Below, piece by piece: positions 22,864 to 35,994 of a stretch of DNA of 64,000 nt (its first letter is position 1; the number at the start of each line of letters is the position of its first letter). The stretch spans positions 39,812,148-39,876,147 of the forward strand of contig JAOANR010000008.1 of assembly GCA_030278955.1 (NCBI GenBank), written 5' to 3'. The DNA is from Hygrophila difformis (lineage: Eukaryota; Streptophyta; Magnoliopsida; Lamiales; Acanthaceae). The translations under genes were made by a program, and so were the position numbers. The notes below the pieces were generated by a model. It searched no databases and was not told where the DNA came from. It saw only the letters and a list, made by a program, of their open reading frames with translations.

Positions 22864-25150
22864 TTGGAAATCCCTGTACATTACTTACTTGCTAAATCTG
22901 TTCTCTTGTGTAAATATAGGTTTATGGAATTGATGGGTTCAAAAACTAGTGTTTGTGTCGTAGAAGTAGAATCATCCCAACCATTAGAAGTGGAACCACA
23001 ATCAGAGTCACAGGAGCCAAAATCAAAAGAGGCAGAAAAGGTTGAAATTGAAAAGCCTGAAGTTGCTCCTCTTCAGAATAAGGCACCCAAACCTCGATCA
23101 ATTGCGTGGGATCATTTTACAAAAAATGAAAACGGGGATAAAGCTAAATGCAAGCATTGCACTGCCTCGATAACCTGTAAGGGTAAGCAAGGTTCAAGTA
23201 CTAGTGCTATGTTGAACTACCTGAGAAGATGCAGAGCAAAGTTGGGAGGTTGAGGATGAAGAAAGAAAAGGCAAGAAGCTTAAACAGGTAACAATGCATA
23301 ATCAAGCTAGAAGGGGGAGCGAATCTACTGTCATTAATTCTTATTTGCATTTTGATCAACAACAATGTCGCAAAGCACTTGCAAAATGGATTTTTGTTGA
23401 TGAGATGCCATTTAGAATTGTGGAATCTGAAGGATTTCGTGAATTCTTAAGTGTGCTTCAGCCTAGGCTTGGAATTCCATCAAGGAAAACATTAGTTAGA
23501 GATTGTATCAAGATGTTTGAATATGAAAAGTCAAAGTTGTAGGGCTTTCTGAAAAAACATAAGGGTAGTGTTTGCCTCACGACTGACATTTGGACATCAT
23601 GCCAAAATCTCAGTTATATGTCTCTAACAGCTCATTTCATTGATGATAGTTGGAATTTGCACAAGAAAATTATAAACTTTTGTCCAATTGTTAGTCACAC
23701 TGGCTTTGCAATTGGAAAAAAAGTTGAAGATTGTTTGGTGTCATGGAAAATCAAGAATTTTTCACCATCACGGTTGAAAATGTTAGTGCTAATGATGTTG
23801 GTTTTAAATATCTGAAAGATAGGTTGAAGAAATGGGGAGGGACTCTGTTAGATGGAAGATATTTTCACATGAGGTGTGGGGCACATATCCTCAATCTTAT
23901 TGTTAAGGATGGTTTGAAAGAAGTGAAGGGTTCAGTTGAGCAAATTCGTTCTGCAATTCTTTATGTGAGGTCATCATCGAATCGAACACAAGCATTTAAG
24001 AAGTTGATGGAGAAAGCACAAATGCTCTTGTTTCACTTGATATTGATACAAGATGGAATTCAACTTTCAATATGTTGAATTCTGCTTTAAGAGTAAAGGA
24101 TGCATTTGATTTATTGGAATGTGAATATGAGAAGTATGTGGAAGAATTGAGGAAAAGTGGCAAGATGCCACTAACTAAAGAGGACTGGACATATGTGCGT
24201 GGATTTCTGCCCTTTTTGAAGTGTTTTCATGACACGGCTGTTAAAATTTCAGGTTCCAATTTTCCAGTCTCTTCTTTTATATGTATTCTACCTTCTTTTC
24301 GCTTTGACTCATTTTTTGAAGTGTTTATCATGTTACAACTTTTAAATTTTCAGGGTCCAAGTATATGACCGGGAATTGTACATGAAAGAAATTTTTCGTG
24401 TTGCATACAACATCCAATCAATGATTGGGCATAAAGATGTAATGGTGTCATCCATGGTTTCCAAGATGTCTGAAAAGTTTTTCAAGTATTGGGGGGATTG
24501 GAAGAATGTCAATGCAATGATCTATATTGTAACCATTCTTGATCCACGTCACAAAATGCGTTGGGTGACTTTTATGATCAATCGTGTATATAGAGAAATT
24601 GAAGCAAAGGAGGTGCTTGAGGTGATTGATGATGTTTTAAGAATGATGTTTGAAGAATACAATACCACACCACCGTCCAATGTTACAATGGATCCATCAT
24701 CCAACTTTGGCCTACTATCACACCGGATGCCATGAACATTGATGTTTTGAGATGAAGTTGCAAATGGAGCTGGAAGAATATGAAGCAATTGAAGTTCATG
24801 GATCATCTAAGTCTGAATTGGATAAGTATTTGGATGAGGAATGTGAAAAGATGACTCAAACAGACTTTGATATTTTGTACTAGTAGAAAACAACAGGATC
24901 GAAGTATCCAACTCTTTCTCGCATGGCAAAGGATGTGTTGGCCATCCCGGTGTCCACAGTTGCATCAGAATCAGCATTCAGTACGGGCGGTCCTGTTGTG
25001 GATCACTTCCGTAGTTCTCTTACATAGAAATTGATTGAAGCACTAATTTGCACACAAGATTGGATTTGGAAGGATAATCCCCCCACCCCCCCCCCCCCCC
25101 CCCCCCCCCCGCCGGAAGAAAAAGATTTTGAAGAACTTGAGAAACTATAA
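22864..25150 (+). pseudogene. hAT transposase, decayed
   Basis: A BED zinc finger (AWDHFTKNENGDKAKCKHC, about 23102-23160) is followed by broken frames with hAT catalytic-region signatures (TTDIWTS near 23583; RCGAHILNLIVKDGL near 23875; RWNSTFNML near 24053; ILDPRHKM near 24540). The C-terminal dimerisation region follows (KYPTLSRMAKDVLAIPVSTV, from 24904). At least five stops or frameshifts interrupt it, for example the TAG at 23540 and TAG codons near 24884. An extended C run (25086-25110) lies close to the former C-terminus. It cannot make a full-length protein. Confidence 0.85.
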
Positions 25151-26060
25151 GAAGGTATGTTTAACTTTTTCATTTTCATTAACTTGTGTATTAAATAAAT
25201 ATTTATAGCAAACATAATATTTTGTTTAATTTTATAGTATGGATGGCTATCTCTTGGAATTGGATGACTAACTATGAAGATGATTTGAGTTGAGGTAAAA
25301 GAAATACACTTATGCTACTGTTGGTTGATGATAGCAATAGCTTTTCTATTTCATGATTTATATTTATATATTCTCCTGCTCTTGAGTGTGCTTTATTGAA
25401 ATTTTACCGGTTGCTTGCTTTTTCTGCAGGTCATTGGACCAAGGTGCTTCTGGTATGTTTATTTTGGTACTGTATTAATAGCTTTTCTGTTGATTGATGA
25501 TTTTGGTACTATATTATGAAGACAACTCTCTGCTGTAGCATTGCTAATGTACAATACAAGAATTGAGACTGAATTATGCATAAGTATGCTTCATGTTCAA
25601 ATTAACTAGCTATGCATTTTATGATTCTGGCTTGGACAAATCCCCCATTTTCTTTATAGTTTTTGTCTAGTATCTTGCCATTGGTTTAATTTTCTTCAAG
25701 CATGCTTTTGTTTCTGTATGTGGTTATTAATCTTGTTATAATTATTTTTGGCTGCTGAGATATGTCTATTTTGTTTAGATGTGTTGTTCATGGGTATATC
25801 TTTTTGTTGGATTTTGTAGATATTATTGTTTTGGTTGGAGACAAGAATCAAAGAAGATGGATGTTGTTTTGTTTGGTTTGAGACAATTATTTTGTTGGAT
25901 CTTTCAGATTATATCTAGCTAGTTTGTTGGTGTTTGTACGGATTAGAGGATAAACATAAGTGAAATTTGGACGATGATAAAAATGGACTGTGGATAGTAT
26001 TGATGTTCAATCTCATTTGTATTGTGTTGTTTCCTAATCTATTGTTTATTTTGGGTGTAG

Positions 26061-26314
<254 letters not shown>

Positions 26315-26677
26315 TGACATTTTGATTTTGGATATTTATGTTCTAAAATTATTTTTGAAATTTTAAAATTCGATTCGGTTTGGTTCGGTTTATATTATTT
26401 GCAAATAGGAGATTATCTTTTCGGTTATTCGGAGAGCAAACTTGTCATAGAATGGTTCGGTTCGATTCGGTTCGAGTAACCCGCGAATATCATGATTTTT
26501 CTCGATTAACCAAAATTGCGGTTAACTGAGATTGCTCGGTTTGGTTTCGATTAACATTTTCGCATATTTGTTCGGTTCGGTTAGGTTAACATTTTTGCAT
26601 ATTTGCTCGGTTCGGTTAGGTTAGCAAATACCTGAAAAACCCCGATTATCCGAACCGTGCGCACCCCTAGCCTAATG

Positions 26678-26810
26678 TGATACCCCTCATCATTCATTTG
26701 CAACCCATAAATGCAACCACGACGGCGATGCACTTGAGTCTTAGCAGGAAAGTATCTAGTATTCCTATGGCCCAACCTTACCCATTGATCCGTGGACTTC
26801 TGATACCATA
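26678..26810 (-). pseudogene. LINE G, 5' part beyond the hAT insertion
   Basis: The minus strand encodes WVRLGHRNTRYFPAKTQ and RRRGCIYGLQMNDEG, the linker between endonuclease and reverse transcriptase typical of plant L1-type LINEs. It would continue into the frame at about 21930 once the hAT is excluded, although the frame is not kept across the junction. The match fades at about 26810, where an A/T-rich stretch begins; no endonuclease is seen, so the LINE is 5' truncated here. Confidence 0.75.
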
Positions 26811-26943
26811 AACAAATTTTTTTTAAAAAAAATATATAAATAAAAAATTATGCCAATGCCTATTTTGATTTTAGGCCATAGGCCGGTCTCCAAACAAGCG
26901 GTGATTATTTCAGAAACCACACTACAATACTGAGGATCGAACG
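26811..26943 (+). promoter_or_regulatory. Short upstream region of the PPR gene
   Basis: Only about 133 bases separate the LINE remnant from the PPR start codon. They include an A/T-rich stretch (26815-26850). No clear TATA box or motif was recognised. Any promoter must lie here or within transposon sequence. Confidence 0.4.
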
Positions 26944-29049
26944 ATGTCCTTGAGGGGGATTGCACTGGAATCAAACCACTTGTTCTACATTCAAAAACCA
27001 TTCATTGCATCCTACTTGTTTTCTTCTTCTATTTCTTCCCAAGCACGTATCGGTATTGATCACCCGCCTGAGGGGCCTTTTTTGGGTTCACCAAAAAATG
27101 ATTGTCAAGTAACTAAGGGAATGGGCGGAACCAGCAAATTCGAAGTGCCAATCCAGCAGCTTTGCCAACAAAAGCGCTTGAAAGATGTCGTTAAGTTTTT
27201 GGATAGTGACGTCCGTCCTGCTTCTGCAGCTTTATATGCTTCGATTCTACAACTTTGTATTGAAAAGAGGGCTTTGGAGGAGGGGAAAAGAGTCCTCGCT
27301 CACATTCGACGCTCGGGGTTTGTGCCAGGGGTTTTCATTTCGAACAAGATCCTTGATTTGTACTGCAAATGCGAGAGTGTTAATGATGCGCAGAAAGTGT
27401 TTGATGAAATGCGCGAGAAGGATGTATGTTCTTGGAACATTTTGGTATCCGGGTACACCAAAGTGAAACAGGTTTCAGAGGCGAGGAAGATATTCGATCA
27501 AATGCCCCAAAGAGATAACTTTTCTTGGACGGCCATGATTTCAGGTTATGTGAAGCATAAAGAACCTGAAAATGCATTGGAATTGTACAGATTGATGCAT
27601 AGAAATGAGAGTTATAAATGCAACAAGTTCACAATTTCTAGTGCTCTTGCAGCGTCTGCTGCCATACAGTCTCTCCGGTTGGGAAAGGAGATTCATGGTC
27701 ATATAATGAGAACCGGGTTGGATTCTGATGCAGTGGTTTGGAGTGCTTTATTGGATGTTTATGGAAAATGTGGAAGCGTAGGCGAGGCAAGGTACATTTT
27801 CAATAGAACAACGGGGAAGGACATTGTTTCATGGACAGCGATGATTGATCGTTATTTTGGAGATGGGAGGTGGGAAGAAGGTCTCATTTTATTTTCTAAC
27901 CTTTTGAGATCAGGTATTAGGCCTAATGAGTATACCTTTTCTGGTGTTCTAAATGCGTGTGCTCATCAAACTGCAGAGGAGTTAGGCCGACAGGTTCATG
28001 GGCATATGATGCGTATTGGGTTTGATCCTTATTCTTTTGCTGCTAGTGCACTTGTTCACATGTACACAAAGTGTGGCAGTGTTGAGCACGCACATAAAGT
28101 ATTTGACCTGCTGCCTCAGCCAGATTTAGTTTCTTGGACCTCTTTGATCAATGGTTATGCTCAGGATGGTCAGCCCCATGAAGCTCTTCAGTTATTCGAT
28201 ATGTTACTTAGATCCGGTAAACAGCCTGATCACATTACTTTCGTTGGCGTTTTATCTGCTTGTACGCATGCTGGTTTGGTAGATAAAGGTCTTCAATATT
28301 TCTATTCGATAAAGGAGGCACACGGATTGAATTACACTGCAGACCACTATGCTTGCATTGTTGATCTTTTGAGCCGTTCTGGAAGATTCAAAGAAGCTGA
28401 AGATATCATAAATGGGATGCCTATGAAACCTGACAAGTTTTTGTGGGCTTCTTTACTTGGTGGCTGTAGGATTCATGGGAATCATAAACTTGCAGAACAA
28501 GCAGGTGAAGCTCTTCTACAAATCGAGCCGGAGAATGCTGCTACATATGTCACTCTTGCAAATATCTACGCTACTGCAGGAAAATGGAGTGATGTGGAAA
28601 AGGTTAGAAAATTAATGGATGAGAGGGGTGTGGTGAAGAAGCCTGGTATGAGTTGGATCGATGTCCAGAGGAAGGTCCACACCTTCATAGTTGGGGATCA
28701 ATCCCATCCGAGTTCCAAGGAAATATTTGACTTCTTGGGGGAAGTTTCAATGAGAATGAAGGAAGAAGGGTACATCCCTCACACAAACTATGTCCTGCAT
28801 GATGTCGAAGAAGAACAGAAAGAGCAAAACCTCTTTTACCACAGCGAAAAACTAGCAGTGGCATTTGGCATTATCAGTACTCCTCCAGGAACTATGATTA
28901 AGGTTTTCAAGAACTTAAGAACCTGTGTTGACTGTCATACTGCAATTAAATTCATTTCAAACATTGCTCAGAGGAAAATAGTCATAAGGGATTCAAGTAG
29001 GTTCCATCATTTTGAGTCTGGAAGTTGCTCGTGCCGTGATTATTGGTGA
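26944..29049 (+). CDS. PPR protein of the PLS class with E and DYW domains
   Basis: A single uninterrupted frame of 701 codons, intronless as is usual for this family. After a possible organelle-targeting N-terminus (about residues 1-50) follow tandem pentatricopeptide repeats (about 70-540), for example YCKCESVNDAQKVFDEM and VFDLLPQPDLVSWTSLINGY. An E/E+ region leads into the DYW domain (about 605-701), which keeps HSE, CVDC and the C-terminal CSCRDYW. These residues form the zinc-dependent cytidine deaminase site used for C-to-U RNA editing in mitochondria or plastids. From memory it most resembles Arabidopsis At4g37170; this needs a search. It appears intact and is the only intact host gene in the window. 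Target RNA and organelle are unknown. Confidence 0.95.
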   Translation: MSLRGIALESNHLFYIQKPFIASYLFSSSISSQARIGIDHPPEGPFLGSPKNDCQVTKGMGGTSKFEVPIQQLCQQKRLKDVVKFLDSDVRPASAALYASILQLCIEKRALEEGKRVLAHIRRSGFVPGVFISNKILDLYCKCESVNDAQKVFDEMREKDVCSWNILVSGYTKVKQVSEARKIFDQMPQRDNFSWTAMISGYVKHKEPENALELYRLMHRNESYKCNKFTISSALAASAAIQSLRLGKEIHGHIMRTGLDSDAVVWSALLDVYGKCGSVGEARYIFNRTTGKDIVSWTAMIDRYFGDGRWEEGLILFSNLLRSGIRPNEYTFSGVLNACAHQTAEELGRQVHGHMMRIGFDPYSFAASALVHMYTKCGSVEHAHKVFDLLPQPDLVSWTSLINGYAQDGQPHEALQLFDMLLRSGKQPDHITFVGVLSACTHAGLVDKGLQYFYSIKEAHGLNYTADHYACIVDLLSRSGRFKEAEDIINGMPMKPDKFLWASLLGGCRIHGNHKLAEQAGEALLQIEPENAATYVTLANIYATAGKWSDVEKVRKLMDERGVVKKPGMSWIDVQRKVHTFIVGDQSHPSSKEIFDFLGEVSMRMKEEGYIPHTNYVLHDVEEEQKEQNLFYHSEKLAVAFGIISTPPGTMIKVFKNLRTCVDCHTAIKFISNIAQRKIVIRDSSRFHHFESGSCSCRDYW

Positions 29050-30037
29050 CTAGCTTATCCCGGAACCGTTCCTTGACCATAAATGTGCCCCAATGAAGCA
29101 GGGCAGTGAGAGGATGCATACATGGATGATGGCAATCGTCAGAGTTAGATCTCGAATGACATGTGTTTGGTTTTGAAATTTGGGTAATTCACCTATCCTT
29201 GAGCATATTTCGACTTGGAATCTTTACTCTCACAAATCTATTGGGAAATCTACTTGTTTCAACATTCAAGTTATTTGTTAGGTCAGTCACAAACAACAAT
29301 TTCCTATATGGTTTGGACTTTGGATAACTTGAGTTAAAACTGTTCAATTCTAAACTCAAATAGTTCCAAGGATTTATACTCACTAAGCACTCAAAACTTG
29401 GGCTTGGAGAGGGGGTGCTAAAGTGATTAGCTTGTAAGCATGAAATTCTTGGTACCAAGTGCAAAGTTTATTTCCTGATCAAAATAATCCTCAAAACTTG
29501 ATATTTTTCTTTTGTGTAGTTTATTGTCAATCATTTGAGTTATTTTTTGTTTGGATTTTGGGCTGGTCTTCCAAATATTTTTGTCAAGTGGAGAAATGCA
29601 CGTACACGGAAGAGGAATTCAAGTTTCAGATTTAATCTTTGTGGCTTGGGACTGTCAGATACACACCAATTCAAAGGTAACATAAGCCTAACTTCACTTG
29701 TTGCTTCACTCCATTGGCATGTGTTGGTGCTTCCACCTTGTTAGATTATAGTCTATTACTATTTTGTTCTTTAAAAAGATCAGAGATGTTCATTTTCCTC
29801 CTGCCAATGGTTTTGGCTCTTGCTAACTATAAATTATTGTTGTTATTGTTCCAGAATGGATGATAATCAAGTGACGCCTATGTAATTGCAGTCAAAGCTC
29901 TGTTTAAATTTTGAGAGTTTACAGATATTGTTGGATATATTGAGGTCCAAATACTTGAAATTGTTTGAGAGTTTCTTCTCATCCTTGATCTCCGATTACC
30001 TATTTCAGGAAGCCCACCTTTTCAAAGACTTATTTTT
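29050..30037. other. Region downstream of the PPR gene
   Basis: Expected to hold the PPR 3' untranslated region. Short frames here show no recognisable domain. No repeat boundary was found before the Helitron-like terminus at 30039. Confidence 0.4.
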
Positions 30038-30418
30038 ACTAGAATTTTTACCCGTGCTTCGCGGGCGGTGTTTTTTTTTTCTTTCAAATAAAATCAAGTA
30101 TTAGTGGTCTTATTATTATTTGTGCATAAAGTTTGCTTTACTTTAAATTCATAAAATAGGCATAGGAAACCATAAGAATCTGTATCAATTTGATCATAAA
30201 ACATGCGACAAAATAAATAATCAGTTCATTACCTCAAGATAATCAACCTCAATTTTTATATGAATATCTTGATCCACCAATTTCAATAAACCAAGCTATT
30301 CTAAACCATGAGTACGAATCTCCGCAATTTCAATAAGATAGTGGGAGGGATGGATTCAATTAATTATAGTATTATATACAAACTATTATTTAGAAGACCT
30401 AGAAAATATTAGAAAATA

Positions 30419-30678
30419 CTTCCTCCGTATTTGAATAATGTTAACGTTTGCATAGTAAACACTATTCATTGAGTCATTTTGATTCGATTTTTTCACATTT
30501 TTACATAAGATAAAACATAGTCAAGTGAGATTTTGTTAGATTCGTCTAATCACGTAGTTTTACAATATTAAAGTTTTATAATTTTTTATTTTATAAAATT
30601 TGAGATATTACTCTTTAAAAATATGTATTGGATTGCGTGAAAATATGGAATGTTAAAATTTTTTGAATACGGAGGGAG
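30419..30678. mobile_element. Stowaway-type MITE
   Basis: A 260-bp element with inverted ends CTTCCTCCGTATT and CTCCCTCCGTATT, flanked by TA on both sides (30417-30418, 30679-30680). These are the marks of Tc1/mariner-related Stowaway MITEs. An internal segment (GTGAGATTTTGTTAGATTCG) also occurs reversed in the MITE at 53732-53991. Confidence 0.88.
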
Positions 30679-30680
30679 TA

Positions 30681-31510
30681 AGTTCTTAGTTGGTAAGATA
30701 TCGAAAAATCTCAATCCTTTTGGCTATGACTACAACCTATATATACTGGTATCAGGTTATTATCATTATATGATTGTTCATCATTCTATACAATCAGTTT
30801 TATAACGTTAAATTTTTTATGAGATCACTTTCTCAGGCTAGCAAAATTTTTTTGTTCACAAACCTAAAAAATTGCCCATATATATGATCTAAAGAAAGGG
30901 AAGAAAAAAACAAACAGCTAACTTGTATTCAAAGACAACTAAGACCAACTAATTGTAAAACTAAACCTAATGATTCATAGCCCAACACAACATGAATAGA
31001 CAAAGTATACAATAAAATATGAAGAAAAATATTATTATGTTACTAAAGGAAAATTTCTTGGGCCTCGTAAGAAAGTAACAATCACCTGAAATTGCTACAA
31101 TCACACTGAATGGGGTATGGACAATCAAATTCAAATAGAAACAGAAATGATAGGAGAGAATTAATTCCATGGTATCATTATATCAATATTATAGTATAAA
31201 AACTACTTATGTGGGGGTAATTATGTATGAAATTAGTATATAGTCATCTTGACATTCAACAAGAGTCTGTAATGGCATTTGATTTATTTATTTACTTATG
31301 TATTGTAACTCTCCCGTATATGAATCACTTTCACAATGATTCTCCAATCATATTTGTTGTTATTGAATGAAATCCAATTATCATACTTCATTATATTCAT
31401 CATTTATCTTAATATGAAGAATGATTTAACTGTGAAGAATGAATCCAAAAATGTGTGATTGATAATTGAATATAAAATTAGTGGAGAACAATAAGTTACT
31501 ACAATAAAAA
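30681..31510. other. A/T-rich region, no gene seen
   Basis: A/T-rich sequence inside the probable Helitron. The short minus-strand frame at 30967-31170 shows no domain. Nothing else recognised. Confidence 0.4.
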
Positions 31511-32117
31511 GGCCATTGTTAGGGTTCGACTAAAACAAATGACATGATGTACTGCGGAAACTCCCCAACGTTGATTAAGTTATAAAATTAACGGTTGAGA
31601 TGAACTGGAAGAGTAAAAAGGTAATTTTGCTATATTACTCAAAAATATATTTTAGTACAACGACAATGTATGTACTTTTCAGCGATTTGTTGATTAATAT
31701 ATTATTTTCAGCGACATGCATATTGCCTTCAGCGCGCCTTCTGTATATTTTCAGCGACGTAGTATAGTACATTTCAGCGATGCTTTATAGTATATTTTAG
31801 CGACAAGTTATAGTATTTTTCAGCGACTTGATAGTTTGCATTTCAGCGACTTCATAAAAGTTGGAACCTCAATTTTTTGGTTTAATATATTTTCAGCGAC
31901 GAACTAAGTGTATTTCAGCGACGAGCTGTGTGTATTTCAACGACATATATAGTATTTTTCAGCGATACTATTTTGTGTATTTTTCAGCGACTTGACATTA
32001 TAAATTTTTTGGACAACTTTACCCTTTTACATTTTGAACCGTTAGATTTTAAATGAACGGTTGAGATTGGTGCCTTGATGTACTACGGATTTTGGTGATT
32101 GCACCATAACCGTACCC
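31511..32117. mobile_element. Small Mutator-like element with internal minisatellite (copy X)
   Basis: The ends GGCCATTGTTAGGGTTC and, as reverse complement, GGGTACGGTTATGGTGC form imperfect inverted repeats. They are flanked by the 9-bp direct repeat CAATAAAAA (31502-31510, 32118-32126), as expected for Mutator-like transposition. The core (about 31674-31995) has a dozen or more degenerate units of about 25-30 bp, each with TTTCAGCGAC. No transposase is present. A related copy lies at 49809-50320. Confidence 0.72.
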
Positions 32118-32126
32118 CAATAAAAA

Positions 32127-32835
32127 AAATATCCACTTTTTATACTTACAATTTCAATAAAATTAGCAGTTTTTCAACTATTATAGAATGATTGTCTTCC
32201 TATTTTCCTTAGTAATAATATATAAAAGCGAATACATTTTTGGCACATCATTAAAAGTATTATGCATGTTTTTAATGTTATGCACGCTTCCACAGAAGGA
32301 CTCTGTTCTATAGTCATATAATTAATACTTCAGATTTTAATCTTTTTCTTGGCAATATATCAGCAAATAACTTCGTAAAATCGACTAATAAAATTTTTGA
32401 CTTTTTTGAGAAACTAAAATGCAAAATTTTGGATTATGTTGATAAGAAAAAAATTATTTTTTCAATAATTATTTTTTCTCTATATTATTTTTTTCATTAA
32501 AATTATTTTTATAATAAAAAATATATTTAAAAATTAACCTTATACAAAAAATCAGGAAAATTTTGATTAAATTTTTATAACGGATTATAATTTCTTATTA
32601 ACTATATATATTTGGATAAATTACCTAAAAGATTATTATTATTAATTTTTTATTTTATTATTTTTTGGTAAATATAGACACCTATGTGTTGTCAAAGGTG
32701 TGTTCAAGCTCAAACTCCACATTTTTTATTTTATTATATTGATTAGGTTAATCTTTTAGTGTTGAATTTTAATATAAATAATACAATATATATTTTAAAA
32801 AATTACTTATTCAATTAAAGAATTTATAATATATT
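32127..32835. other. A/T-rich region, no gene seen
   Basis: Very A/T-rich sequence between the small MULE and element D. At 32213-32232 a string with TATAAAAGCGAA resembles the start of some plant Helitrons, but no matching end was found. Nothing else supported. Confidence 0.35.
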
Positions 32836-32881
32836 TGTAATACCCGCCAAATCAGTCACCCATAATAAATAAATCAACACG

Positions 32882-32914
<33 letters not shown>

Positions 32915-35351
32915 AATTAATTAAAATAAAGATAAAAAGAGAAATGAAATTTAATTCAAGAGGAATTTAATTTCCAAAAGTCTGTGAAGTCGAAAATAAT
33001 TTAATTAAATAAATTATTGCACGGGAACCAAATGTCGATGGGCTCAATATTTCGAACACGAAATTAAATTGAGATCCAAATGAAATTAAGATAGGAATTC
33101 AGAGCCCACGAATAACCCGAAAAATTGAAGCTTGAGAACATAGAAGGATAGAAGCCTAAAAGAGAGGAGGAAAGGCCCGACAGATCGCGTGACCCAGCCC
33201 AGACCGAAGTCCAGGCCGAGGCCGCGCGGTCGCCGCACGTTCCGCGGCCTAGACCGCGCCACCACCGCGCCGTCGCGGCTGGTGCGGCCCTAGCGGGATT
33301 TTCTCGCCCAATCTTGGATTTTACGACTTCGGTTCCATTTCTTGAGGCCCAAGCTGCAAATCTTCGACCTCCAGATATCAAGGGTTGTTGAGTGCTATAA
33401 ATACCCCCTTATTAAGTCCTGTACACCCTTTGAACGTCTTCGAATTTCCACATACTTCCGAACGCCCCAAAACCCTAGATCTAAGCCGTTGGAAGCAAGG
33501 ACAGCGAAGGAGAAGCCTTTTTGGACGAATTCAGAACCTCCCAAGTGTAGGTGGGTGGTGAGGTAAGGCGTTAGTCAATGTTTTCCATACGAAAAGTCGA
33601 ATATAAGTCTAACTTGGTATGTTTTCTTTTCTAAACCGCAATTCGGAACAAGAAGGAGGAGTACGAAGGATCTAGGACACAAACGAGTATCCCGGAAGCC
33701 GTCGTCATCGAATTGAGAGCCGTAGATCTAAATCCAATTAATTTAACTCTTACATACGGTTTTGGTGGCTAAAAATCAACCGAACATAAGATCTAATGAA
33801 AGAACCTAATAAAATCTGTCAATAGAAGATCCATACGCGCGCAGCGTTTTTAAACGAAATTTTCGGACCATTTACATCGTTCAAACGAGAAAACTCAAAA
33901 CTGAAAAAGTGTTTCTAAGACATAGATCTACTCTGTGTAAAAAAAATTCATCAAGGTTTGATGCCCCGAATTTGACCCGAAAGAACCTGCGTTTTCGACT
34001 TTTATGAAAAACTGACAGAACCTTAAATCAAACTTGAGCGGCATTTTAATGGTGGATCCGATCCGATTTGAACCTAGTAATGTAAATAGAAACTGTATAT
34101 AATAGTGTCTAGGACTCGCCTGTAAAATTTCATAAGTTTTCATCGATATTTGAACCTCCAATTCTGAACCGGACTAACCTGCGTTCATACCGAATTCCTA
34201 AAACGTTGACACATTGATTTCCGAACTTGTTCAACATTTTGACATCAAATCTAGGCCGAATTAGGAGTTGTGGTAAAAATTAAAGTTGTAGATAATTGAA
34301 TTAAGATTCTACCTGTAAAAGTTCAGAGTGTTTGGAATTCATTTTCTATGTCGAAAAATCGAATTTCTGAAGTTTGTCAAGTCTGAATCCGGACAGATTA
34401 TATTTTCTGGAAAGATCCTTAAATTCGACTTGTTTCCTCACCTCGTTTTGAAAAACTTAAAACACGAAAATTGTTCGTTAGGACGTTTTTGAGATACTGT
34501 GAAATTTTCAACTCATTTTACCTTGAAATGAATTTTAAACGAAGAAGGCGAACAGTGACAATATAGAAATCATATATTTGGAATTGGTCTTTTAAAAACA
34601 AGCAGACGAAAGTTCTTTTGAAACTTTGTGATTTATGATCGAGTTGTGAGGCTTGTGGACATAAGAGCCCAAGCGTAAGGCTGGCGGACATAAGAGCCCT
34701 AGCGAATGGTGATCTTTAAAAGAATGAAACGAGGAATTTATAAGACTTAGACTATATTCTTATTAAATTTTGCTTCTAAATATATGGCAATTATTTACTT
34801 ATCTTGCTATGTCATAATCATGCTTCTTCTAGAATCCATGCTTTTTAATATGCATTTAAATGTTGTTAGTAGCCGAATTAATTATATAGTGTATGCAATC
34901 TTGCTAAAGGTAACTCGCTTTTCTTAAATAACTAAAGGCTTTGAAACCCCATTATTGTATGCTAGGGGTTAGCTTACTCAGTATGTTTATACTGACAAAA
35001 CCGTTGTTTTCTCTTTTCCTTTCAGAGTATGAGGATTACTCATGAGCATGAACATGCATGGGAATTTTGGGGAACAATAATTCATCATTTTACATGACTT
35101 GCATTGCGGGCCTGTTAACCCGTTGTTTTGGCCATGTTGGCCCTATTTACATTCCTTTACATTCCGCTGCAATTTAGATAATGTTATGATAATGATTTTC
35201 GCTATCTATTTATAAATGGACTGTTTGAAATATTTTAAATTCTGAAAAACCACAGCCTTGCATCTCTCTAGCAAGCTCGAAGAAGTCGTGTCTTGCTAGG
35301 GAAGTGTGACGGTGGCATCCCGGCCTTGGTTATCAAAACGGGGGTGTTACA
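32836..35351 (+). repeat. Element D left LTR
   Basis: It starts TGTAATACCC and ends GGTGTTACA. An AAAT microsatellite (about 32884-32925) is longer here than in the right LTR. A TATAAATA lies at 33396-33403, matching 40481-40488 in the right LTR. The 3' part includes the block CCTTGCATCTCTCTAG shared with elements A and E. Confidence 0.88.
33396..33403 (+). promoter_or_regulatory. TATA box in element D LTR
   Basis: TATAAATA followed by CCCCC, in the expected promoter part of the LTR and conserved in the other LTR at 40481-40488. Confidence 0.55.
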
Positions 35352-35994
35352 AGTTAGTATCAAAGCTCGGAATATATTTTTTTAAATTATTATTATTTTT
35401 AATTATTATTTCTAAAGCTATTTATTTTTAAACTATTAATATATTTAAAGAGCCCAATTATTATTTTTAAAGTTAAGGCTCAAATTTTTAGCCCAAAAGT
35501 TTTTAGAAGCCCAAATATTTTTAAAGAAGCCCAAGAAATTATTTTTAGCCCAAATATTTTTCTTAGCCCAATAATTTATATACTTACTATTTTGTGCCCG
35601 ACTTTTAAGCCCAAATTTTAAGCCCAATATTTATACTTTAAATAGGGCCCAAAGATTTATTATTTTCGGCCCAAGAATTTTAACTGTTATTTTTAAATTT
35701 TTATTTCCATGGCATGAGTTTTATTTTAAAACCCATGGAAAATATATATACAAATTATTTTGACAAATCTAAATCATATTGCATGAAAATTAATTCAGGG
35801 AGGATGCACATGCATACATACATAAATACTTGCGCTAACTTGAGACTAACTCTGCTTTAGTCTTAGACGTCGATCAAGAATACTTAGCGTGCCCACGTCT
35901 ATCATCTTCCCCTTACCATTCATATCTTTTAGATCTTTTTGACTCTAACGTGCCTTAGATTAGAAACTTATCTTCGCGTACTTGATAACAGAAA
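35352..35994 (+). other. Element D leader with decayed primer site
   Basis: Directly after the LTR, TTAGTATCAAAGC at about 35355-35367 is a decayed version of the initiator-Met primer site seen in A and E. The rest is an A/T-rich leader with repeated AGCCCAA motifs (35450-35640). No coding frame is supported. Confidence 0.6.

Noticed and set aside
32213..32240. Helitron-like 5' start containing TATAAAAGCGAA
   Set aside because: No hairpin plus CTRR end in the right orientation was found downstream before or after element D.
33064..33381. Minus-strand frames in D and E LTRs (also 40149-40436, 54763-55083, 59786-60106)
   Set aside because: GC-rich LTR stretches give long antisense frames without recognisable domains; they recur only because the LTRs are duplicated.
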